Shown piece by piece: positions 17,347 to 24,766 of a stretch of 64,000 nucleotides of DNA; position 1 is the first letter of the stretch; the number at the start of each line of letters is the position of its first letter. The notes under the pieces are model-generated. The model worked only from the letters and a program-made list of their open reading frames with translations, did not search any database and was not told where the DNA came from. This DNA comes from an uncultured Sphingomonadaceae bacterium. GTDB taxonomy: Bacteria; Pseudomonadota; Alphaproteobacteria; Sphingomonadales; Sphingomonadaceae. The position numbers and the translations under genes were made by a program. Location: assembly GCA_947499255.1 (NCBI GenBank), contig CANMNF010000001.1:1240001-1304000 (forward strand), read 5' to 3'.

Positions 17347-18780
17347 GTGATCCGTGTTTCTAGAAGAACTGCTCCGCTCGCAGCGGCGCTTATGCTTGCT
17401 GGCTGCGCTACGCCCAATATTCTTGTGCCTGAACCTGATGTGCCGATCCCGGAACAATGGGCGCAAAGCAACCCTGCGCCGCTCTCCACTGATATTGCCA
17501 CATATTGGGAACTGCTGGGCGATCCGCTGATCGTGTCTTTGGTGGAACAAGCGATCGCGCAAAACCGCGATCTTGCCCAAAGCGCCGCACGTCTCGATCA
17601 AGCCCGTGCTTCCTTGCGCCAAGCGCGCGCGGGGTGGCTGCCTTCGCTATCGGCCAGTGGTTCGGTGGCGCGTGATATTGGCGATTTGCAGCGCGATGGG
17701 GTGCAGTTCAATCTGGGCGCAGATGCGTCTTGGGAAGTGGATCTGTTTGGGCAGATCAGCAATGATGTGGCCGCCGCCGATGCTGAGCTGGCCGCGGCTG
17801 GATATGCACAAGCCGATTTACAACGCCTGATTGCAGGCCAGGTTGCGATATCTGCGATCAATGCGCGCGCTTTGGCGGAACAGCTGGCGATTGCGCGCGA
17901 TACGCTGGCTTTTCAGAACGAAAATCTGGACATTGCGCGATGGCGCAATCAAGCCGGCCTTGTCTCCAGCCTAGATGTTGAACAGGCCCGCACACAGCGC
18001 GCGCAAACCGCCGCAACCATTCCGCAGCTTGAATCCAGCCTGACCGCCACCTCTAACGCCATCTCTACTTTGATTGCAGAGCCGCCGGGCCGTGTGCTTG
18101 ATGCGTTTGAATTGCCCCGCACAATGGGCGCACAAAGCGCGCCGATGCCCGTTCCCTCCGCCCCGCTGCTCACCGGATTTGATGCGCCCGCAGATGTGCT
18201 GCGCAATCGCCCTGATGTGCGCGCTGCTGAAGCCAGCCTGTTTGCCGCAACCGCGCGCATTGGCATTGCGCGGGCTCAATTGCTGCCAATGGTTGGGCTG
18301 ACCGGATCTATTGGCACAGGGCCAACCCAGTTCAGCAATCTGTTCGATATTATCACCGGCGGGCTGGTGGGCAGCGTAGGTCAGCTGATCTTTGACGGTG
18401 GGCGCACACAAGCATTGGTGGACAGTTCTGAAGCGTCCGCGCGCGGCGCGCTGGCTGCGTGGGAGCAGACTATTCTGATCGCGCTGGAAGAAGTGGAAAG
18501 CGCCGCGGTCGATCAACGCACCGCCGATCAGCGCGTCGCCATCTTTGCCGAAGCGGTCGATGCGGCAAACAATTCAGCGCTTCTGGCGCGCAGTCAGTAT
18601 CAAGCAGGCCTGACCGATTTTCAGACTTTGCTGGTGGCCGAAAATCAGCTGCTTTCAGCACGCAATCAGTCCGTTGCCGCAGAGGCAGACCGGGCCGCAG
18701 CCTTTGTGCGCCTTACCCAGGCATTGGGTGGTGGATGGGACGTTTCCGCCCTCGCCTCCCCTGACAGGAATACGCCATGA
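17347..18780 (+). CDS. Outer-membrane efflux lipoprotein, NodT/OprM family
   Basis: The outer-membrane channel of the efflux system encoded here. The start at GTG 17347 gives MIRVSRRTAPLAAALMLAGC, a lipoprotein signal with Cys20; the frame is open 56 codons upstream but without a signal. Two repeated coiled-coil/strand halves follow (DLAQSAARLDQARASLRQARAGWLPSLSASGS, and later RPDVRAAEASLFAATARIGIARAQLLPMVGLTGS), the TolC-fold pattern. The NodT subgroup usually partners RND pumps, but here the gene leads directly into MacA- and MacB-like genes with four-base overlaps. The 178 bases upstream hold the presumed promoter; nothing specific is recognised there. Confidence 0.92.
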   Translation: MIRVSRRTAPLAAALMLAGCATPNILVPEPDVPIPEQWAQSNPAPLSTDIATYWELLGDPLIVSLVEQAIAQNRDLAQSAARLDQARASLRQARAGWLPSLSASGSVARDIGDLQRDGVQFNLGADASWEVDLFGQISNDVAAADAELAAAGYAQADLQRLIAGQVAISAINARALAEQLAIARDTLAFQNENLDIARWRNQAGLVSSLDVEQARTQRAQTAATIPQLESSLTATSNAISTLIAEPPGRVLDAFELPRTMGAQSAPMPVPSAPLLTGFDAPADVLRNRPDVRAAEASLFAATARIGIARAQLLPMVGLTGSIGTGPTQFSNLFDIITGGLVGSVGQLIFDGGRTQALVDSSEASARGALAAWEQTILIALEEVESAAVDQRTADQRVAIFAEAVDAANNSALLARSQYQAGLTDFQTLLVAENQLLSARNQSVAAEADRAAAFVRLTQALGGGWDVSALASPDRNTP

Positions 18781-20078
18781 ACGACACACACAGCACCGCT
18801 GAAATGGAAGATTATCTCGCGGCTGGCGAAACCCGCCCGTGGTATAAAAAGCGCTGGGTTTGGGTTGTCGCGATCCTGCTTTTGCTCGGCATTATCGCTT
18901 TGGCGGTGACATCTGGCGGTGATGAAAAGCCCAATTACATCACCCACGGCGTGGAACGCGGCACGTTGGACCTTACCGTTACAGCCACCGGCAATTTGCG
19001 CCCTACCAATCAGGTTGAAGTCGGCTCTGAAATTTCGGGCCGGATTGATGATGTGCTGGTGGATGTAAACGATCCGGTGACGCGCGGGCAAATCCTTGCT
19101 GTGATCAATACCGAAGTCATCTCCGATCAAATCACACAGGCCCGCGCGCAGCTAAATTCCGCGCGCGCTTCTGTACTGCAAGCGCGCGCGACGCTGGAAG
19201 TGAACACCGCGCAGCTTGATCGCCTGAAAGAGGTGCGCAAGCTATCGGGTGGCAAAGTGCCAAGCCAGATCGAGATGGAAATGGCCGAGGCCACCGTGCG
19301 CCGCGATGAGGCCGCTCTTGCCAGCGCACAGGCCGGTGTAAGTTCAGCGCAGGCCCAGCTCTCTTCATCACAGGTCAGCTTTGACCGCGCGGTTATCCGC
19401 TCGCCTGTCGCTGGCGTCGTGCTGGCGCGGCAGGTGGAACCGGGGCAAACCGTGGTCGCTGCGTTCAACACGCCGACTTTGTTTGTGCTGGCAGAAGATT
19501 TGGGCACGATGCAATTGCGCATCGAAGTGGATGAGGCAGATGTTGGCCAGGTTGCGCCGGGCCAGGATGCCAGCTTCACCGTGGATGCGTATCCCGGCCG
19601 CCGTTTCCCGGCTGCGGTGGAGCGGGTTGATCTTGCCTCCAACACCACATCTTTGACCGAACAACAGCAGCAATCGCAAGGCGGCAATCAAGTCGTCAGC
19701 TATGAAGCGCGCTTGCGGGTGAGCAATGGCGAGGGATTGCTGCGTCCCGGCATGACGGCGACCGCCACTATCGCTACCGATTCCACCGACAATCAGCTGC
19801 TTGTTCCCAATGCCGCTTTGCGCTTTGATCCGGGGGAAACCCCGGAAGAAGAAAGCGGCATGTTCGGGCCGCAAAGCTTCGGACTGGACCGCGAGGAGGA
19901 TGAAGCCACTATCGGCATTGGCAGCCGGCAAACCGTTTATGTGGTGGACGACAATGGCGATCCCGAAGCAATCGAAGTTGTCACCGGGCCAAGCGATGGC
20001 CGTTTGACCACCATCACCAGTGGCGCGCTGGAGCCGGGTATGGAAGTCATCGTTGGCGAAGGTGCAGCGCCGCAGTGA
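18777..20078 (+). CDS. MacA-like periplasmic adaptor of a tripartite efflux pump
   Basis: A 433-residue membrane fusion protein with an N-terminal membrane helix (WVWVVAILLLLGIIALAV), a lipoyl half (VEVGSEISGRIDDVLVDVNDPVTRGQILAVI), a long alpha-helical hairpin rich in Ala/Gln/Glu, the second lipoyl half (DRAVIRSPVAGVVLARQVEPGQTV) and beta-barrel and membrane-proximal domains. It links the MacB-like permease to the outer-membrane channel. It overlaps the upstream gene by four bases and the ABC ATPase gene downstream likewise. An acidic insertion (PGETPEEESGMFGPQ) near residue 355 is not typical of MacA. Confidence 0.92.
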   Translation: MNDTHSTAEMEDYLAAGETRPWYKKRWVWVVAILLLLGIIALAVTSGGDEKPNYITHGVERGTLDLTVTATGNLRPTNQVEVGSEISGRIDDVLVDVNDPVTRGQILAVINTEVISDQITQARAQLNSARASVLQARATLEVNTAQLDRLKEVRKLSGGKVPSQIEMEMAEATVRRDEAALASAQAGVSSAQAQLSSSQVSFDRAVIRSPVAGVVLARQVEPGQTVVAAFNTPTLFVLAEDLGTMQLRIEVDEADVGQVAPGQDASFTVDAYPGRRFPAAVERVDLASNTTSLTEQQQQSQGGNQVVSYEARLRVSNGEGLLRPGMTATATIATDSTDNQLLVPNAALRFDPGETPEEESGMFGPQSFGLDREEDEATIGIGSRQTVYVVDDNGDPEAIEVVTGPSDGRLTTITSGALEPGMEVIVGEGAAPQ

Positions 20079-20848
20079 ATGCGAATGCGCGCCCCCAGCC
20101 CCTCATCCAATTGAGCGGGATCACCAAAACCTTTGGTGAAGGCGCTTCGGCGTTTCAGGCGCTCAAAGGCGTTGATCTGACGATTGAGAGAGGCGATTTT
20201 GTGGCGGTGATGGGGCCTTCAGGCTCTGGTAAATCGACCACGATGAACATTCTTGGCTGTCTTGATGTGCCCACCAGCGGACGGTTCCAGTTTCGCGGTG
20301 TGGAAGTGCAGGATCTCAGCCGTGATCAGCGTTCATTGTTGCGCAGGCGTTATCTTGGCTTTGTTTTTCAAGGCTTTAACCTGCTGGCGCGCACAACGGC
20401 GTTGGAAAATGTTGAACTGCCGCTGCTGTATCGCGGAGAGAAGAAGAAGGCGCGAACTGAGGCGGCTGAACGCGCTTTGGACAAAGTGGGCCTGCTGCCC
20501 TGGGCCACACATACGCCGGCAGAATTGTCGGGTGGTCAGCAGCAACGCGTGGCCATTGCGCGCGCGCTGGTGACCGATCCTGATGTGTTGTTGGCCGATG
20601 AACCCACGGGCAATCTGGACACTGAACGTTCAACCGAGATCATGGAATTGCTCACCGAGCTGAACCAAACAGGCATCACCATTTTGATGGTGACGCATGA
20701 AGCCGAGATGGCCGAGTTCGCGCGCACCATCGTGCATTTTCGCGATGGCTTGGTGGAGCGGATTGATCGCGGCAAGCGCGCAAGCGGCGTGGCGGGCGTG
20801 GCGGGCGTTTCAGGCGTTTCAGACGTGGCAGGCGGAGAGCTGGCCTGA
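20075..20848 (+). CDS. ABC transporter ATPase, MacB/LolD type
   Basis: ATPase driving the efflux complex. It has Walker A GPSGSGKST (about 47-55), signature LSGGQQQRVAIARAL (about 149), Walker B LLADEPTGNLD and a switch His in MVTHEAEMAEFA. In classical MacB the ATPase and permease are one chain; here they are two coupled genes. The GTG start overlaps the macA-like stop. The last 20 residues are a Gly/Val/Ala repeat (VAG VAG VSG VSD VAG) created by tandem DNA repeats and are unlikely to be part of the fold. Confidence 0.94.
   Translation: MNANARPQPLIQLSGITKTFGEGASAFQALKGVDLTIERGDFVAVMGPSGSGKSTTMNILGCLDVPTSGRFQFRGVEVQDLSRDQRSLLRRRYLGFVFQGFNLLARTTALENVELPLLYRGEKKKARTEAAERALDKVGLLPWATHTPAELSGGQQQRVAIARALVTDPDVLLADEPTGNLDTERSTEIMELLTELNQTGITILMVTHEAEMAEFARTIVHFRDGLVERIDRGKRASGVAGVAGVSGVSDVAGGELA
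20789..20833 (+). repeat. Five tandem 9-bp units in the 3' end of the ABC ATPase gene
   Basis: Units read GTGGCGGGC, GTGGCGGGC, GTTTCAGGC, GTTTCAGAC and GTGGCAGGC, in frame, coding VAG, VAG, VSG, VSD and VAG. Two sub-types alternate in a way that suggests duplication by slippage. The copy number could vary between strains without shifting the frame. Confidence 0.85.
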
Positions 20849-22053
20849 TGTTTGGCATGATCGGCTCCACCATGTTGCTCGCCATGCGGGAAATTCGGCG
20901 GCATTTGATGCGCAGCTTCCTCACGACGCTTGGCATTATTATCGGCGTTGCCGCAGTGATCACCATGGTAACGCTGGGCCGCGGTCTTACTGCCAGTGTG
21001 CAGGAAGATATCGCCGGGCTTGGCGCGGATAATTTCATCATTTTCCCGGTGCAATCCGAAGCAGGCATTCGCAGCCCGTTTGAAGATAGCGATATTCGCG
21101 CCGTGGAAATGCAGGTGCCCGGTATTGTCTATGCCGCAGGTGCAGCGTCCGCAGGCGTGCTGGCGGTTCACAATGGGCAGGATTGGCGCACCACGGTGCA
21201 AGGCTCTGACATGGAGTTTTTCGCCGCCCAGTCGATTGAGTTGTCCGATGGGCGCGGCTTTCGGGAAAACGAAGAAGCCATCGGTGAAAGCGTGTGTATC
21301 GTTGGCCCCAAAGTGGCCGAAGAGATCTTCGTGGAAGGCGAAGTAATCGGCGAAGAAATGCGCGTAGGCAATGTCTCCTGCCGGGTGATCGGTACCACCG
21401 AAGAACGCAGCAATGCGCCAGGTGGCGGCAATGATGCCAATGATGTAATTTTCATGCCGCTCAAAACCGTGCAGCGCCGTTTTACAGGTGTAGGCGATGT
21501 GCAGTTCTTTGTGGTGAAATATGACAATGCCTATTCCCCGGCCTCCATCCAATCACAATTGGTGAGCCTGCTGCGAGAACGGCGCGTTTTGCAGGACGGG
21601 GAAGATAACAATTTCAACATTATCGATACCGGCGAAATCAACGATACGGTAAATGAGGTGACCGGTGTGATGACCGCCGTTGTCTCTGCCATCGCCGCAA
21701 TCAGCCTGCTTGTAGGCGGGATCGGTATCATGAACATCATGCTGGTATCGGTGACAGAACGCACCCGTGAGATCGGCATTCGTCTGGCCATTGGCGCGCG
21801 CGCGCACGAAGTACGGCTGCAATTCCTGACAGAAGCGGTGGTGTTGTGCTGTTTTGGCGGATTGATCGGGATAGCGCTGGCACTGGGTGTATCCGTTGGC
21901 TTGGCAGGTGTGATCGATCTGCCGTTCATCTTTGATCCAACGGTCAACATTATGAGCTTTATTTTCAGCGCGATAATGGGGATTATCTTTGGATATTACC
22001 CCGCGCACCGCGCCAGCCGCCTCGATCCGATTGACGCGCTAAGGCACGAATAG
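20848..22053 (+). CDS. MacB-like ABC transporter permease (FtsX domain)
   Basis: A 401-residue inner-membrane protein with the MacB topology: one N-terminal membrane helix (SFLTTLGIIIGVAAVITMVTLG), a large periplasmic MacB_PCD-type domain, then three helices with the FtsX motif (GGIGIMNIMLVSVTERTREIGIRLAIGARAHEVRLQFL) and a C-terminal PAHRASRLDPIDALRHE. It transmits ATPase strokes to the periplasm rather than moving substrate through the membrane. Its ATG overlaps the stop of the ATPase gene. Last gene of the efflux operon. Confidence 0.94.
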   Translation: MFGMIGSTMLLAMREIRRHLMRSFLTTLGIIIGVAAVITMVTLGRGLTASVQEDIAGLGADNFIIFPVQSEAGIRSPFEDSDIRAVEMQVPGIVYAAGAASAGVLAVHNGQDWRTTVQGSDMEFFAAQSIELSDGRGFRENEEAIGESVCIVGPKVAEEIFVEGEVIGEEMRVGNVSCRVIGTTEERSNAPGGGNDANDVIFMPLKTVQRRFTGVGDVQFFVVKYDNAYSPASIQSQLVSLLRERRVLQDGEDNNFNIIDTGEINDTVNEVTGVMTAVVSAIAAISLLVGGIGIMNIMLVSVTERTREIGIRLAIGARAHEVRLQFLTEAVVLCCFGGLIGIALALGVSVGLAGVIDLPFIFDPTVNIMSFIFSAIMGIIFGYYPAHRASRLDPIDALRHE

Positions 22054-22236
22054 AGCTTTCCTACGTGGCGGTCCGTCCGCAAGGCAGGCCCATGCCATGC
22101 CTTTTGCCGCCACCATTTCAGTTCAAAAGCCGCCCCGCCTGCGCGCTGCCCATTATGGCTGAACGAAGGGGGGTGGGCATTTTGAAATTGGCCGTTTTGC
22201 TCTTAGACTGTGTCCAACGTGTCCATTTTGTTGGAT

Positions 22237-22959
22237 TTACGCCGTCTCCACCAACACCACTTCACTGTCTTGCAACGCAGTGATGGACAGCGTCTCCACC
22301 TGTGCCACAGCCGCGCCATCGCGGGCGTTTACGCGGTTGCCATCAATCTCGATCACGCCTGTTGCAGGCACCAGATATGCCTTGCGATCCGCGCCCAGCG
22401 CCAGATCAAGCGTATCGCCCGCAGCAATGGTCGCGCCCAGAACGCGGGCATCGGCGTGGATTGGCAAAGCCTCACTATCGCCTGCTCCCTTGCTCGCATC
22501 ATCACGGCCACTCGCCAGCGTCACCCACTGTCCGGCACGCTCACCTTTGGGAAAGGGCTTTGCGCCCCAGCGGGGTGGTTGGCCGATCTTGTCACGATCC
22601 GGCAATATCCAGATCTGGAACAAGGTGGTCGCTTCATCCTCGCGGTTGTACTCTGAATGCTGGATGCCTGTGCCAGCGCTCATCACCTGCACATCGCCTG
22701 CCGAAGTGCGGCCTTCATTGCCCAGATTGTCAGTATGTGTAATCGCGCCGGAACGCACATATGTGACGATCTCCATGTCGCGATGCGGATGCGGCGGAAA
22801 GCCTGTTTGCGGTGCAATCGTATCATCGTTCCACACCCGCACATTGCCCCAATGAAGGCGTGCAGGATCGTGATAATCGGCAAAAGAGAAATGAAAGTTG
22901 GCATTGAGCCAGCCATGGTCAGCGCCGCCCAGGGTATCGAATGGTCTGATATCAATCAT
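22237..22959 (-). CDS. Pirin family protein (bicupin)
   Basis: A 240-residue pirin with two cupin halves. The N-terminal metal site is intact: HPHRDMEIVTYV supplies two His and GTGIQHSEYN supplies His, with a Glu a few residues on, as in YhhW-type pirins reported to act as quercetin 2,3-dioxygenases. The physiological role in alphaproteobacteria is unknown. It stands alone: the efflux operon ends 183 bases away on the other side, a gap in which I see only a small imperfect hairpin near 22079, and it diverges from the FGE gene. Confidence 0.9.
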   Translation of the reverse strand: MIDIRPFDTLGGADHGWLNANFHFSFADYHDPARLHWGNVRVWNDDTIAPQTGFPPHPHRDMEIVTYVRSGAITHTDNLGNEGRTSAGDVQVMSAGTGIQHSEYNREDEATTLFQIWILPDRDKIGQPPRWGAKPFPKGERAGQWVTLASGRDDASKGAGDSEALPIHADARVLGATIAAGDTLDLALGADRKAYLVPATGVIEIDGNRVNARDGAAVAQVETLSITALQDSEVVLVETA

Positions 22960-23087
22960 GCTAAGTCTCCATTTGAAACCTATATCGGTATCGCGTTACA
23001 GTGTATCAAGAGGCGCATAATGCCGGTTGACAGCGCTGCCCCTGCACCCGAAAACTGCTTGATCTATAGAGGATATCGCACAACCCC

Positions 23088-24125
23088 ATGACCAAATCTG
23101 CCCTTCCCCTCGCGCTTGGCGCGGCTCTGCTTTTGACGCTTGCTGCATGTAGCGAGGCGGACATCGCTGAGGATGGTGAGGCGCAAGTCGCCATCACCAA
23201 GACCTGCGTTCCGCCCTCTGATGGCGTTATCAAGGTGGATGGCGGCAGCTTTGCGATGGGTTCCGACTTCATGCCCGAAGAAGGCCCTGTTCGGCAAACC
23301 ACTCTCAGCGAATTCTGGATTGACAAGCATGAGGTAACCAACCGCCAATTCGCGCAGTTTGTGGATGCGACAGGATACGTCACGGTCGCAGAAAAGCCGG
23401 TGGACCCTGCAATCTTCGGCATTCCACCAGAACAGATCCCCGAAGAGATGCTGCAACCTGGATCAGCGGTGTTTGCGCCTCCTGCCATCCCCACCCATGA
23501 CTTTGGCGCATGGTGGACATATCGGCCCGGTGCCAATTGGCGCATGCCCGAAGGCCCTGATGGTGCACCAGCAGTGGATGAGCATCCCGTCGTGCATATG
23601 AGCCGTGACGACATGCTGGCTTACGCCCAATGGCGTGGTGGCCGTTTGCCGACAGAGGCTGAATGGGAATACGCCGCGAGCAAAGGTGAAGAACGCTATA
23701 CCGATCAACCCGATGGCGATACCGCCAATAGCTGGCAAGGCGTCTTCCCGGTGCAAAATCAGGAAAGCGATGGCTTTCGCGGGCTTGCTCCGGTGGGCTG
23801 TTATGAACCCAATGCGCTGGGCCTGTATGACATGGTTGGCAATGTGTGGGAGGTCACCAGCGACTTCTACCGCCCCGGCCATGATCTGACCGATACCAAC
23901 AATCCAGCAGGGCCAAGTGAGACGTCTGCCTATGACCCGGTGAACCCGGGCTTTGCCAGCCTGGTGATGAAAGGCGGTTCGTATCTGTGCGCGCCCAATT
24001 ACTGCCAAAGGTATCGCCCGCAAAGCCGCCAAGGCCGCGAACCTGGCATGGGAGCAAGCAATGTGGGGTTCCGCCTCGCCTATGACGCTGCCCCCGGGGA
24101 AGCGGCAGCAGGCAACACCACGTGA
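23088..24125 (+). CDS. Formylglycine-generating enzyme (SUMF1 type), predicted lipoprotein
   Basis: A 345-residue FGE-sulfatase family protein. FGE converts a Cys or Ser in sulfatases to formylglycine using oxygen and copper. Both catalytic cysteines appear to be present, Cys301 and Cys306 in KGGSYLCAPNYCQRYR, the same C-x4-C spacing as human Cys336/Cys341. The fold landmarks DGGSFAMGS, WIDKHEVTNRQFAQFV, RLPTEAEWEYAA and GNVWEVTSDFY are all visible. The N-terminus LLLTLAAC is a lipobox (Cys21), so the protein should be membrane-anchored outside the cytoplasm. No sulfatase gene is in the window. It is coupled to the following GST gene (GTGA overlap). Confidence 0.88.
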   Translation: MTKSALPLALGAALLLTLAACSEADIAEDGEAQVAITKTCVPPSDGVIKVDGGSFAMGSDFMPEEGPVRQTTLSEFWIDKHEVTNRQFAQFVDATGYVTVAEKPVDPAIFGIPPEQIPEEMLQPGSAVFAPPAIPTHDFGAWWTYRPGANWRMPEGPDGAPAVDEHPVVHMSRDDMLAYAQWRGGRLPTEAEWEYAASKGEERYTDQPDGDTANSWQGVFPVQNQESDGFRGLAPVGCYEPNALGLYDMVGNVWEVTSDFYRPGHDLTDTNNPAGPSETSAYDPVNPGFASLVMKGGSYLCAPNYCQRYRPQSRQGREPGMGASNVGFRLAYDAAPGEAAAGNTT

Positions 24126-24754
24126 AACTGCATGGCTATCATCGCAGCTCCACCAGCTATCGCTTGAGGATCGCATTGGAGCTGAAAGGGTTGGCGTTTG
24201 AAAGCGCGTCTGTGAACCTGCTCGCCGATGAACAGCGCGAGGAGAGCTTTCGCAAACGCAACCCGTTTGGCGGTGTGCCGATGCTGCAAGCCGATGGGCG
24301 GGACCGTGCGCAAAGCATGGCCATACTGGAATGGCTGGATGAAGCGCATCCGGCCAATCCGCTCTTGCCTACAGATATTGAAGACCGCTTCACCTGCCGC
24401 GAGCTGGCCTATGCCATTGCGACCGAATTGCATGCCCCGCTCAATCTGCCGGTCCTGCGCTACCTCAAACAGGATTTGGCGCAGGAGCAGGAGACCATCA
24501 ACACCTGGTATCACCATTGGCTGGCGCGGACATTGACCCCGCTGGAACAACGTTTGGAGCAGATGGGCACAAGCGATTACCTGTTCGATGCACCCGGCCT
24601 GTTCGAAGCGGTGCTGATCCCGCAGCTCTACAATGCGCGGCGGTTCCGGTTTGACCTGCGCGCGATGCCAAGAATGCGCCAAATCGAAAGCGCGTGCGTG
24701 GCGCTGGACGCGTTCGAGAAAGCGCATCCGGGCAATCAGCCCGATGCGCAGTAA
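24122..24754 (+). CDS. maiA: Maleylacetoacetate isomerase-like zeta-class glutathione transferase
   Basis: A 210-residue zeta-class GST. The N-terminal active-site motif SSTSYRLRIAL matches the SSxSxRVRIAL signature of maleylacetoacetate isomerase, which opens the last step of tyrosine/homogentisate degradation to fumarylacetoacetate; GGVPML and QSMAILEWLDE are the glutathione-binding parts. The start is GTG, overlapping the FGE stop. No other homogentisate genes are present, so a general GST role is possible. Confidence 0.82.
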   Translation: MKLHGYHRSSTSYRLRIALELKGLAFESASVNLLADEQREESFRKRNPFGGVPMLQADGRDRAQSMAILEWLDEAHPANPLLPTDIEDRFTCRELAYAIATELHAPLNLPVLRYLKQDLAQEQETINTWYHHWLARTLTPLEQRLEQMGTSDYLFDAPGLFEAVLIPQLYNARRFRFDLRAMPRMRQIESACVALDAFEKAHPGNQPDAQ

Positions 24755-24766
24755 CTGCTTAGGAGA

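Noticed and set aside
22079-22107. GCAAGGCA...TGCCTTTTGC hairpin after the efflux operon
   Set aside because: Imperfect stem and no T-run following; too weak to call a terminator.
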